DNA from: Anthropogastromicrobium sp052273485
GTDB taxonomy: Bacteria > Bacillota > Clostridia > Lachnospirales > Lachnospiraceae
Direction of reading: 5' to 3'
Length of the DNA: 29,364 nucleotides
NCBI GenBank assembly: GCA_052273485.1
Contig: DAVZID010000041.1
Location: 1-29,364 of the forward strand
The notes under the pieces are model-generated. The model saw nothing but the letters and a program-made list of their open reading frames with translations. It was not told the origin of the DNA and ran no database searches. Below are positions 1 to 7,198 of the stretch, piece by piece. How positions within the stretch are numbered: position 1 is the stretch's first letter; every line of letters begins with the position of its first letter. A program made the translations under genes and the position numbers.

Positions 1-1
1 C

Positions 2-40
2 AACAACGAAGGCGGAACAGTTTTTGAAGTACTTTTGTAA
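2..40 (+). CDS. C-terminal tail of a probable sensor histidine kinase (partial)
   Basis: Only the last 12 codons and the TAA stop are inside the window. They read NNEGGTVFEVLL. A glycine pair followed by Thr-x-Phe and hydrophobic residues right at the C terminus is the usual ending of HATPase_c domains (the G2 box and last strand of sensor kinases). The call rests on this short motif alone, so it is tentative. Confidence 0.35.
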   Translation, partial: NNEGGTVFEVLL

Positions 41-64
41 AAATCCTTCGATTAAATCATAATG

Positions 65-102
65 TGAATTAATAACTATATGAATTAATAACTATATGAA
101 TT
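65..102. repeat. 16-bp AT-rich tandem repeat, two full copies
   Basis: TGAATTAATAACTATA occurs at 65-80 and again at 81-96, followed by a partial third copy (TGAATT). It sits in the spacer between the partial kinase and the next gene. It is followed by a weak inverted repeat of GAATTT and AAATTC. No function is evident; slippage is the simplest explanation. Confidence 0.7.
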
Positions 103-232
103 TGAATTTTTAAATTCATTCTCTTTTTCTATAATAAATTTGAAAGAAATCGCAAAGTTTATGGGAAGCAAAAGATTTATAACAGGCATCAGGTATAGAA
201 ATTCGAGTGTAAAAGATTGGAGAAATGCGAAG

Positions 233-1120
233 ATGATTCTGATTACGGGGGCGAATGGATTTGTAGGACATAAGCTTATGGAACTGTGCAAGGACACGAG
301 TGCATCACCATCCCTTCGGAATGCAACGCAGGAGATGATGAATCGTATGATTGGGGAGAGCAATGCCGAGGCGATTATCCACACGGCGGCGATTTCGGAT
401 ATTGGTACTTGTCAGGCTGACCCAGAGGCGTCCTATTTTGCAAATGTGCAAATTCCCATTTATCTTGCGAATGCATGTAAAGAAAATAATAAAAAGCTGA
501 TATGTTTTAGCTCGGATCAGGTGTACAGTGCTTGTGAGGATGATGGACCATATACAGAAGAAAATGTGAAGCCGGGGAATATTTATGCAAAGCATAAGCT
601 TGAGATGGAGCAGAGGGTGCTTGATATTTTGCCGTCTTCTGTCATGCTGCGAGCAGAGTGGATGTATGATTATTACGAGAAAAGATCCAATTATTTGATG
701 ATAATCTTAAATGCAATTGATGCAATTTATGCGGCTCATACAGTTCATGAGGCTGACACAGTTCATACGACTTATGCAGCTCACGCAATTCATGAACAAA
801 GTGCAAATCGTGTGGCTTTTAGCTCAAAGCAATTTCGGGGAATCACATATTTAAAAGAGGTTGCCGAGAATATGGACAAGGTAATTTCACTTCCGGGTGG
901 TGCTTATAATTTTGGCAGCGAAACAACGCAGTCTATGTATGAAGTGACAAACCAGTTTCTTGTTATACTAGAAACAACGCTTGTAGTGGAGGATGCACCT
1001 GCAAGGTATAATTTGTGGATGGATTGCAGCAAAGCAAGAAAATATGGTGTAGAATTCAGCAGTGTGATTGACGGATTGGCAAGATGCGCGAAGGATTATC
1101 GGTTATTAAAAGATAGATAA
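233..1120 (+). CDS. RmlD-like NAD(P)-dependent sugar-nucleotide reductase/epimerase (SDR)
   Basis: A 295-residue extended short-chain dehydrogenase. The Rossmann motif GANGFVG is at residues 6-12, the SSDQVYS strand around 93-99 is typical of RmlD/epimerases, and the catalytic Tyr-x3-Lys pair is Y118/K122. I chose the ATG at 233 rather than the upstream ATG at 140 because the Rossmann strand MILITG begins there and a TGGAGA ribosome site lies about 10 bases before it. Residues 165-190 are a His/Ala/Thr-rich stretch coded by imperfect repeats and not expected in this fold (see the repeat entry). It probably reduces or epimerises a nucleotide-activated sugar, but the substrate cannot be read from sequence. 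It is not linked to the rml genes further right. Confidence 0.75.
   Translation: MILITGANGFVGHKLMELCKDTSASPSLRNATQEMMNRMIGESNAEAIIHTAAISDIGTCQADPEASYFANVQIPIYLANACKENNKKLICFSSDQVYSACEDDGPYTEENVKPGNIYAKHKLEMEQRVLDILPSSVMLRAEWMYDYYEKRSNYLMIILNAIDAIYAAHTVHEADTVHTTYAAHAIHEQSANRVAFSSKQFRGITYLKEVAENMDKVISLPGGAYNFGSETTQSMYEVTNQFLVILETTLVVEDAPARYNLWMDCSKARKYGVEFSSVIDGLARCAKDYRLLKDR
727..795 (+). repeat. Imperfect 24-bp in-frame repeat inside the SDR gene
   Basis: Copies at 727-750 and 772-795 match at 20 of 24 positions. The 21 bases between them contain a partial third copy sharing CACAGTTCAT. In protein the units read YAAHTVHE, ADTVHTT and YAAHAIHE. The stretch lies between the cofactor domain and the C-terminal substrate region, so it may form a surface loop. 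Confidence 0.75.
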
Positions 1121-1147
1121 AAATTTTCTGAAAAGATATAGAACCCC

Positions 1148-1169
1148 TTGACTTAGAGTTGACTTTAAG
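1148..1169 (+). promoter_or_regulatory. MerR/AdhR-type operator with -35 box
   Basis: TTGACT (1148-1153) is a good -35 box. It overlaps a 7-4-7 inverted repeat: CTTAGAG (1152-1158), TTGA, CTTTAAG (1163-1169). This closely resembles the CTTAAAG-N4-CTTTAAG operator known for the aldehyde-responsive MerR regulator AdhR of Bacillus, which controls dehydrogenase and aldo/keto reductase genes. The expected -10 box after the repeat is missing; aldo/keto reductase coding sequence begins at once. Confidence 0.65.
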
Positions 1170-1171
1170 CA

Positions 1172-1777
1172 CGCTCAATTGATGAGACACTCGAAAAGAT
1201 GGGACTGACCTATCTGGATCAGATGATCATTCATTCTCCGCAGCCATGGGCCGAGTTTCGTGTGGAAAAGCGCTACTTTGCAGAAAATAAAGAAGTCTGG
1301 AGAGCGTTAGAGGATGCACAGGCAGCTGGAAAGGTGCGTGTCATTGGCGTATCCAATTTCCTTCAGGACGATCTGGAGAATCTGTTGGCTGACTGCCGCG
1401 TAAAGCCGATGGTAAACCAGATTTTATTGCACATCGGAAAGGTTGATTCCTCTCTTGTAAAATATTGCAAGGAACAGAATATTCAGATCGAGGCATATTC
1501 TCCGATCGCGCACAGTGAGGCATTGAAGAATCCAGCGATCGCAGATATGGCGGCAAAATATGGCGTAACAGCAGCACAGCTTTGTATTCGCTACGCAATT
1601 CAGTTGGGTACGGTAGCACTTCCAAAGACCGCAAATGCCGATCATATGAAGGATAACGCAGATGTGAATTTTGTAATTTCCGAGAAGGATATGGAAGCAC
1701 TGAATCAGATAAAGCCGTTTGAGAGTTACGGTGAGTTTGATGTGTTCCCAGTATTCAGTGGAAAGCCATTGGCGTAA
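1172..1777 (+). pseudogene. Aldo/keto reductase, N-terminal third deleted
   Basis: The reading frame gives about 200 residues matching the C-terminal two thirds of aldo/keto reductases. It runs from ETLEKMGLTYLDQMIIHSPQPW-like sequence (the HSP histidine of the catalytic tetrad) through VRVIGVSNF, VNQI, IEAYSPIA and LPKT near the NADPH site. About the first 85 residues are missing, including strands 1-3 and the catalytic Asp, Tyr and Lys. Family sequence continues upstream of the first ATG (1199) to about 1172 and is then cut by an in-frame TAA at 1166-1168. There is no ribosome site for ATG 1199. The operator 3 bases upstream suggests one deletion joined the promoter to the middle of the gene. 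An active reductase is not expected. Confidence 0.8.
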
Positions 1778-1797
1778 GTCTTATAAAAAATAAGTCG

Positions 1798-1834
1798 TAT
1801 AAGAAAAAGCAAGCTAATAAGAAAAAGGCAAGCT
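1798..1834. repeat. 18/19-bp AT-rich tandem repeat
   Basis: Two adjacent units, at 1798-1815 and 1816-1834, share ATAAGAAAAAG and CAAGCT and differ by a single G insertion and the first base. They lie just after the aldo/keto reductase remnant. No function is apparent. Confidence 0.6.
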
Positions 1835-1906
1835 GATAAGTAACCTGAAAAATGATCATGTAGTAATATAGTACATTAAGTCGCAACCAGAATCAATTGT
1901 CTCTTT

Positions 1907-1956
1907 ATTTCGAATTTTTTTAAGTTTGACTATGAAGTATAATCGAAATGTCAAAC
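1907..1956 (+). promoter_or_regulatory. Putative promoter/operator of the lpd genes
   Basis: A consensus -10 box TATAAT lies at 1938-1943, but the -35 position holds only a T-run, as is common for activator-dependent promoters. Two nested inverted repeats embrace it: GTTTGAC (1924-1930) with GTCAAAC (1950-1956), and ATTTCGA (1907-1913) with TCGAAAT (1943-1949). The geometry would suit binding by the LysR regulator encoded at the end of the cluster. That link is inference. Confidence 0.5.
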
Positions 1957-1988
1957 AAGAAAAATTCAGATAAGGAGACTTTTTCTTT

Positions 1989-3491
1989 ATGGAAGAAAAC
2001 AATATTTCAGTAAATCATATTCAGGTAAACGATTTGCGATCGGCAATCGAAGTATTAAAGCAGATGGAAGATCAGCTGATCGAAACGGACATAGAAGTAG
2101 ATCCAAATGCAGAGCTTGCAGGTGTATATCGTCATGTTGGCGCAGGTGGAACCGTCATTCGCCCAACAAAAATCAATGGCCCTGCAATGTTGTTCAATAA
2201 CGTAAAGGGTCATAAAGATGCAAAAATATTGATTGGTCTTCTGGCAAGCAGAGAGCGTGTAGCAACACTTTTGGGCTGTCAAAAAGGTGATTTAGGCAAA
2301 CTTTTATGTGAAGCGGCGTTAAATCCGATTCAGCCCGTTGTATCAAAAGAAAAAGCACCATGTCAAGAGGTGATACACAGGGCAGAGGATCACGATTTTG
2401 ATTTGTTCAAATTGATTCCAGCACCGACAAATACACCGCGCGATGCAGGTCCATATATTACCATGGGTATGTGCTATGCAACACATCCAGATACAGGCTG
2501 CTCTGATGTGACAATTCATAGGTTGTGTATCCAGTCAAAGAACGAGTTATCTGTATTTTTACAGCCGGGAAGCCGACATATCGGTGTGATGGCGGAACGG
2601 GCAACAAAACTCAATCAACCGCTTCCAATTTCCATTTCCATCGGTGTCGATCCAGCCATCGAGGTTGGATCTTGCTTTGAGCCACCGACAACACCTCTTG
2701 GTTATAATGAGCTTTCTATTGCAAGTGCCATCCGAAAGAGTCCTGTTGTGTTGACTCCATGCATTTCGATCAAAGAAAATGCAATCGCAAATGCGGAGTA
2801 TGTCATTGAAGGTGAGATTCAGCCAGGAGTAAAGGTAGTAGAAGATCAAAATACGCACACTGGATATGCGATGCCGGAATTTCCTGGTTATAATGGTGTT
2901 GCAAGCCATGAGTGTTGGCTGATCAAAGTAAAAGCAGTTACTCACAGAAAAAATCCGATCATGCAGACGGTAATCGGACCGAGTGAGGAGCATGTGAATT
3001 TGGCAGGTATTCCAACGGAAGCAAGCATTTACAACATGATTGAGCAAGCATTGCCTGGGAAGGTGACAAATGTTTATGCGCATCCGTCTGGCGGCGGAAA
3101 ATATATGGCAATTCTTCAGTGTAGAAAAACAGTTCATACCGATGAGGGAAAGCAAAGACAGGCAGCATTGTTGGCGTTCAGTGCATTTCCAGAGCTAAAG
3201 CATGTGATTCTTGTGGACGAGGATGTTGATATCTTTGATTCAAGGGATGTGCTGTGGGCCATGAATACAAGATTTCAGGGAGATCAGGATATTATCACCA
3301 TTCCGGGAGTAAGATGTCATCCACTTGACCCAAGTTCAAATCCGGATTATAGTCCAAGCATTGCGGATAAGGGAATCAGTTGCAAGACAATTTTTGATTG
3401 TACCGTTCCATTTGCACTTAAGGATAAATTTGTGCGCGCAAAGTTTATGGATGTGGATAAAGAAAAATGGAAGGACTTTATCAAACAGTAA
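1989..3491 (+). CDS. lpdC: Gallate decarboxylase, UbiD family (LpdC-like)
   Basis: A 500-residue UbiD-family decarboxylase that needs prenylated FMN and would convert gallate (or protocatechuate) to pyrogallol (or catechol). Sequence blocks are those I recall for the Lactiplantibacillus plantarum gallate decarboxylase LpdC rather than UbiD of quinone synthesis: DPNAELAGVYR, PAMLFNNVKG, APTNTPRDAGPYIT, HTGYAMPEFPGY and VIGPSEEHV-GIPTEAS. R178 in the IHRL motif, H197 (SRHIG), E241 (YNEL) and E270/E274 match the conserved cofactor, metal and catalytic positions. Length is normal. The ATG follows AAGGAG by 11 bases. lpdB and lpdD lie directly downstream on the same strand. Substrate is assigned by subfamily similarity and the adjacent tannase. 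Confidence 0.88.
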   Translation: MEENNISVNHIQVNDLRSAIEVLKQMEDQLIETDIEVDPNAELAGVYRHVGAGGTVIRPTKINGPAMLFNNVKGHKDAKILIGLLASRERVATLLGCQKGDLGKLLCEAALNPIQPVVSKEKAPCQEVIHRAEDHDFDLFKLIPAPTNTPRDAGPYITMGMCYATHPDTGCSDVTIHRLCIQSKNELSVFLQPGSRHIGVMAERATKLNQPLPISISIGVDPAIEVGSCFEPPTTPLGYNELSIASAIRKSPVVLTPCISIKENAIANAEYVIEGEIQPGVKVVEDQNTHTGYAMPEFPGYNGVASHECWLIKVKAVTHRKNPIMQTVIGPSEEHVNLAGIPTEASIYNMIEQALPGKVTNVYAHPSGGGKYMAILQCRKTVHTDEGKQRQAALLAFSAFPELKHVILVDEDVDIFDSRDVLWAMNTRFQGDQDIITIPGVRCHPLDPSSNPDYSPSIADKGISCKTIFDCTVPFALKDKFVRAKFMDVDKEKWKDFIKQ

Positions 3492-3528
3492 TGGGAAAAA
3501 TAAAGATGATAGAAAGGCCATGGCAAAG

Positions 3529-4089
3529 ATGAAAAGAATTCTAGTAGGAATAAGTGGAGCATCGGGTGCGTCAATTGCTATTGAATTGTTGAAACGTCTG
3601 AATGAGATGGAGGAGGTGGAAACACATCTGATTCTAACACGGGGGGCAAAGCTTACAATTTTTCAGGAAACAAATTATGCAGTGGAGCAGGTAAAACAGT
3701 TGGCCGATGTAGTTTATAATAACGATGAAATTGGAGAGCGCCCAGCATCGGGAAGCTTCTTTATGGATGTAATGATCATTGTTCCATGTTCAATGAAAAC
3801 AGTGGCAGGAATTGCTTCGGGCTACAGCGATAACCTTCTTTTGCGTGCAGCTGATGTTGCAATAAAAGAGGCAAGACCGTTAATTCTTGTGGCAAGAGAA
3901 TCACCGCTTAGTCCAATTCATCTGCGAAATCTCCATGAACTGAGTGTAATGGGTGTTCGGATTGTGCCACCGATGGTAAGCTTTTATCAAGGCTATAAGA
4001 CAATCGAAGAATGGACGAATAATTTTGTAGAGCGCCTATTGGCAATGATGGGGTTACAAAATTCAATGCAGGTTTGGAATGGCAGGTGA
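3529..4089 (+). CDS. lpdB: Flavin prenyltransferase, UbiX family (LpdB-like)
   Basis: A 186-residue UbiX-type enzyme that prenylates reduced FMN to make the cofactor of LpdC. Motifs are complete: ILVGISGASGASIAIELL at the N terminus (flavin phosphate loop), VPCSMKTVAGIASGYSDNLL with RAADVAIKEARPL, then LVARESPLSPIHL and VPPMVSFY. The open frame extends upstream to 3325 inside lpdC, but family similarity starts at MKRILVG. Of two nearby ATGs, 3529 has a GAAAGG ribosome site at a suitable distance; 3520 (three residues longer) is too close to it. It starts 37 bases after lpdC stops, fitting an operon. Confidence 0.88.
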   Translation: MKRILVGISGASGASIAIELLKRLNEMEEVETHLILTRGAKLTIFQETNYAVEQVKQLADVVYNNDEIGERPASGSFFMDVMIIVPCSMKTVAGIASGYSDNLLLRAADVAIKEARPLILVARESPLSPIHLRNLHELSVMGVRIVPPMVSFYQGYKTIEEWTNNFVERLLAMMGLQNSMQVWNGR

Positions 4090-4094
4090 TAAAA

Positions 4095-4445
4095 TTGGTA
4101 GATATGATACAAAAAGAGATTTGCCTGTTGGGGAAAACGATACAGGTTTTCCTTTTCAGAACCGATTGTGGCGTACAGGTAGTCGTTGCTGGTGGGGATA
4201 GGTCGCACATCGGGGCAGTCAGCATTGTGGATGGACAGGGAAATCTGGTTTCGCATGTTTTTGAAGGACATAAAGATAATGTAATCAGCGATCAGTGGGC
4301 GGTCGAACTGCATGAAAAATGGGCAGTTCCGGTGGTTGTATCCGCAGGGATTCATTATGATCACATTACTCCTTCGCAAATCAGCACCGTGGTCGAGACA
4401 ATGACAACGCTGTTAAAAGAGATCGAGAATGAGAGCCATGCTTAA
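4095..4445 (+). CDS. lpdD: LpdD-family protein (prenylated-flavin chaperone type)
   Basis: About 116 residues resembling LpdD, the third small protein of gallate/hydroxyarylate decarboxylase loci, which family annotation describes as a prenylated-flavin chaperone. Visible features are VVVAGGDRSHIGAVSI, VFEGHKDNVISDQWA and a GIHYDHITPSQI segment with conserved His and Asp. The start is uncertain. A TTG at 4095 has the sequence AGGTGAT five bases before it, the best ribosome site; an ATG follows at 4104 and a further TTG at 4074 would overlap lpdB. Its stop codon shares the TTAA palindrome with the stop of the convergent LysR gene. Confidence 0.78.
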   Translation: MVDMIQKEICLLGKTIQVFLFRTDCGVQVVVAGGDRSHIGAVSIVDGQGNLVSHVFEGHKDNVISDQWAVELHEKWAVPVVVSAGIHYDHITPSQISTVVETMTTLLKEIENESHA

Positions 4446-5365
4446 TCAAATAGCCTGCTGTTACAGAAATCAACAAATAGCTGTGCTGTCTTGGAAAGCG
4501 GTTTGTCTGCGCGGTAGCAAAGTGACAGCTGCGAGGAAATGTCAGGGACAATTGGGATGGCACAGCATAAATTAGAAGACTGTTTTGACATTATTTCAGG
4601 AAGTTGGAGATGAACATCCATTAACAGTGCAACACAATTTTGGCTGGCTACCATATCCAGAATTGAGTCAATTCGATGGCTTGTGAAAATAATATCTGGA
4701 ATAAAGTTTGCATTCTGACAGGCATCCATTGCAATCTGGTACATCAAAGAGCCTTCTTTAATGAAGCAAAAGCGCTCCGTTTTTAACTGCTGCAAAGTAA
4801 CTGATTTTGCGACAGAAAGCGGATGATGAGCCGGAACAAGTGCGATAAGATGATCCCTCATGTAAGGAATTCGTATAATGTGCTTGTCATTTAGAAAATT
4901 TTTTTCAAACGTGACTTTATCCTCACGATTAAAGATTAATTCACATTTTTCTGTTTCCAAGTAGCTAGTTAAATTGATCGGGTCATCTTCTGTGATGCGC
5001 ACCATAGTCTTTGGATATTGTTTTTGGAACTCAGCAAGAAATTGTGTAATATGGTACTGAGCCATGGAAGGAATGACACCGATGGTAAGCAAGCCATTTT
5101 CGATATTGTGCATTCGACGGATCGCAGAAAGACTCTCAAATTCGGAATGAACAATGGATTTTGCATAAGGAAGAAAAATCTGTCCATAGTTGGTAAGCTC
5201 CACGCGTCTAGTCGTGCGGGTGAATAGATTTACACCAAGTTCATTTTCCAGATTCTTGATGTGCTTTGACAATGTGGACTGATTCATATAAAGTCGTTCA
5301 GAGGCCTCCCAAAAGTTTTTTGTTTCGGCAAGCACAATGAATTCTTTCAGGTTTTCGGTGTTCAT
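4442..5365 (-). CDS. LysR-family regulator, probable TanR-like controller of the tannin locus
   Basis: A 307-residue LysR-type regulator. The N-terminal winged helix is canonical (residues 1-65: FIVLAETKNF, AS-RLYMNQSTLSKHI, LENELGVNLFTRTTR, LTNYG). The remainder is an effector-binding domain of normal length. The ATG follows AAAGGAAT by a longish gap. It is convergent to lpdCBD (four-base overlap of stops) and divergent from the tannase gene, so it sits between the two halves of the pathway. In lactobacilli a LysR protein, TanR, activates gallate decarboxylase genes; equal function here is inferred from position. Gallate or a related phenolic would be the likely inducer. Confidence 0.82.
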   Translation of the reverse strand: MNTENLKEFIVLAETKNFWEASERLYMNQSTLSKHIKNLENELGVNLFTRTTRRVELTNYGQIFLPYAKSIVHSEFESLSAIRRMHNIENGLLTIGVIPSMAQYHITQFLAEFQKQYPKTMVRITEDDPINLTSYLETEKCELIFNREDKVTFEKNFLNDKHIIRIPYMRDHLIALVPAHHPLSVAKSVTLQQLKTERFCFIKEGSLMYQIAMDACQNANFIPDIIFTSHRIDSILDMVASQNCVALLMDVHLQLPEIMSKQSSNLCCAIPIVPDISSQLSLCYRADKPLSKTAQLFVDFCNSRLFD

Positions 5366-5468
5366 AGCAGTACGGTATTCCTTTCAGTGTATTTCATTCA
5401 GTGTTATTTAGCGGATTCCATTTCGTTCATTCTCTTCAGCTTATTTCGTTTGAAGCCGTTTAAAGTTG

Positions 5469-5486
5469 TTAATTTGAAGTAATTAA
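5469..5486 (+). promoter_or_regulatory. Candidate LysR site between tanR-like gene and tannase
   Basis: TTAATT and AATTAA flank TGAAGT, a perfect 6-6-6 inverted repeat with T-N11-A form, as LysR proteins prefer. It lies in the 192-base divergent spacer, 71 bases before the tannase start. I find no clear -35/-10 pair. A TGAAGT core also appears before lpdC (near 1932) and before the esterase (7082), which may be chance in AT-rich DNA. Confidence 0.35.
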
Positions 5487-5557
5487 ATTGTATTGTAACC
5501 AAAGAAAAAATATTTGTCAATGAGAGCAAAAACATCAGGAAAAGGAGTAAGACAATT

Positions 5558-7051
5558 ATGAGTGAAAAAATTATGAATGAAACATATGATTTAAAATTTA
5601 ACCCTCAAGTATATACGATAAAAACTTGTGAAATCGAAAATAAGAAAATTACTTACCGAGCATTTGAAAATATTATATATTGTGCAAGGCCAGTCAGCCG
5701 AGTACAGAAATTAAATATTTACGTTCCAGAATGCTATTATCACGGAGAAACCATCAATGGCTATAGTCTGCATACGGCACCCATCTTTGCACCGAATACA
5801 GTTGGTGGCTATATGGAAGGACCAGCAATGAAAGTTGACGAAGATCAATTTCATCATAAACCAAATTCTGCATTTGAGGCGCTGCTGCATGGCTATGTTG
5901 TGATGTGTGCAGGGGTAAGAGGACGCAATACTGGCATGGATTCGCATGAATTTTTTGTGGGTGGTCAGGAAAAGAGAGACGATTCTGAAAAAGAGAAAAG
6001 AACAGGTTGCGCGCCAGCGCTTATTGTGGACATGAAGGCTGCAATTCGGTATATGCGCTATAATGCAGGAGAAGTGCCGGGCGATGTGGAAAAGATTATC
6101 ACGAATGGAACCTCGGCAGGTGGTGCGCTCTCCGCATTAGCTGGTGCAACGGGAAATGCAAAGGAATATGAACCCTATTTAAAAGAAATTGGAGCAGCGG
6201 CGGTGCGAGATGATATTTTTGCGGCAAGCTGTTATTGTCCGATTCACAATTTGGAACATGCAGATGCTGCATATGAATGGCTTTTTCAGAAAGAGACAAC
6301 GTATCACAGGATGAATTTTGAAATGACTCCAGATGGGCCAAAGATGATTCCTGTTGTTGGTGAACTCGATAAAGAACAGCAGGCATTGTCGAAAGAGTTA
6401 AAGGCAGCATTTCCAGCTTATGTAAACAGTTTGGTATTAAAAGATGAAGCTGGTAATGAACTGACACTTGAGGAGAATGGAGAAGGCTCATTTAAGGATT
6501 ATGTAATGAATTTTGTGCTTGCAGCTGCATCAAAGGAAAAGGCAACACACGATTCACAAAATCGCTTAAAGGAGCTTATGGTTCCTGAAAGTGAAATTGA
6601 AAAGCAGGACTATATCACATCGACAGGAATTGATGCGGATGCATATGTGGCGAAAATTACGCGTATGAAGTCAACACCTGCGTTTGATTCGCTCTCACTT
6701 GACAGCTGTGAGAATGAACAATTTGGCGATGAAAATGTATTTGCAAGACATTTTACAGAGTTTGCTGCGCAGCATTCAAAAGTAAATGGAGCACTCGCAG
6801 ACGCAAGTGTGATTCGCATGCTCAATCCAGTTTCATTTATTCAGGATGAAAATTGTGATATTGCGAAAAACTGGAGAATCCGTCACGGTGCATTTGACCG
6901 TGATACTTCGATTGCAATTCCAGTGATTTTGGCAACCATTTTGAAAAATAAGGGATATCAGGTTGATTTTTCTTTGCCGTGGGGACTGCCGCACAGTGGA
7001 GATTATGATTTAGACGAATTATTTGCATGGATTGATGGACTGGCAAAATAA
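5558..7051 (+). CDS. tanB: Tannase (tannin acylhydrolase), intracellular TanB type
   Basis: A 497-residue alpha/beta hydrolase that would cleave galloyl esters to gallate (EC 3.1.1.20). Blocks match those I recall for L. plantarum tannase (469 residues): TAPIFAPNTVGGYMEGPA, IVDMKAAIRYMRYNAGEVPGD, NGTSAGGALSALAGA, YCPIHNLEHADAAYEW, LPWGLPHSGDYDL and WIDGL at the C terminus. The triad is S186 (GTSAGG), D447 (HGAFD) and H479 (PHSGD). A charged stretch at residues 130-150 and a longer central part account for the extra length. There is no signal peptide, so it acts inside the cell on imported small galloyl esters. AAGGAG precedes the ATG. It is divergent from the LysR gene. Confidence 0.9.
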   Translation: MSEKIMNETYDLKFNPQVYTIKTCEIENKKITYRAFENIIYCARPVSRVQKLNIYVPECYYHGETINGYSLHTAPIFAPNTVGGYMEGPAMKVDEDQFHHKPNSAFEALLHGYVVMCAGVRGRNTGMDSHEFFVGGQEKRDDSEKEKRTGCAPALIVDMKAAIRYMRYNAGEVPGDVEKIITNGTSAGGALSALAGATGNAKEYEPYLKEIGAAAVRDDIFAASCYCPIHNLEHADAAYEWLFQKETTYHRMNFEMTPDGPKMIPVVGELDKEQQALSKELKAAFPAYVNSLVLKDEAGNELTLEENGEGSFKDYVMNFVLAAASKEKATHDSQNRLKELMVPESEIEKQDYITSTGIDADAYVAKITRMKSTPAFDSLSLDSCENEQFGDENVFARHFTEFAAQHSKVNGALADASVIRMLNPVSFIQDENCDIAKNWRIRHGAFDRDTSIAIPVILATILKNKGYQVDFSLPWGLPHSGDYDLDELFAWIDGLAK

Positions 7052-7066
7052 TTCAATTGGTGGCTC

Positions 7067-7095
7067 TTTTCATGTAGCTTTTGAAGTGGTACAAT
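7067..7095 (+). promoter_or_regulatory. Possible promoter for the second esterase
   Basis: TTTTCA (7067-7072) and TACAAT (7090-7095) are separated by 17 bases. The -10 box is good and the -35 box is weak. It lies between the tannase stop and the esterase start. Confidence 0.35.
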
Positions 7096-7117
7096 AAAAA
7101 TAGTATCATTATTTAGC

Positions 7118-7170
7118 GTCATTACAATGATTATAATGATTTGCAAAATCATCAATATAATTGCAATGAC
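7118..7170 (+). other. AT-rich imperfect inverted repeat before the esterase
   Basis: The 53-base stretch runs from GTCATTACAAT to ATTGCAATGAC and pairs at about 20 of 25 opposed positions, with ATGATTT and AAATCAT closing the centre. It lies downstream of the likely promoter, so it would be in the mRNA leader as well as DNA. It may be an operator or a leader hairpin. Confidence 0.45.
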
Positions 7171-7198
7171 AATTCAAAGCTGCAGGAGGCAAGAGAAA

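Noticed and set aside
2559..3155. Long minus-strand open frame of 198 codons inside lpdC
   Set aside because: It lies fully opposite a well-supported UbiD-family gene, gives a Cys/His/Arg-rich protein with no recognisable fold, and has no ribosome site.
3325..3528. Upstream extension of the UbiX-type gene
   Set aside because: It overlaps the end of lpdC, has no family similarity and contains a basic, unlikely peptide. The ribosome site fits the downstream ATG.
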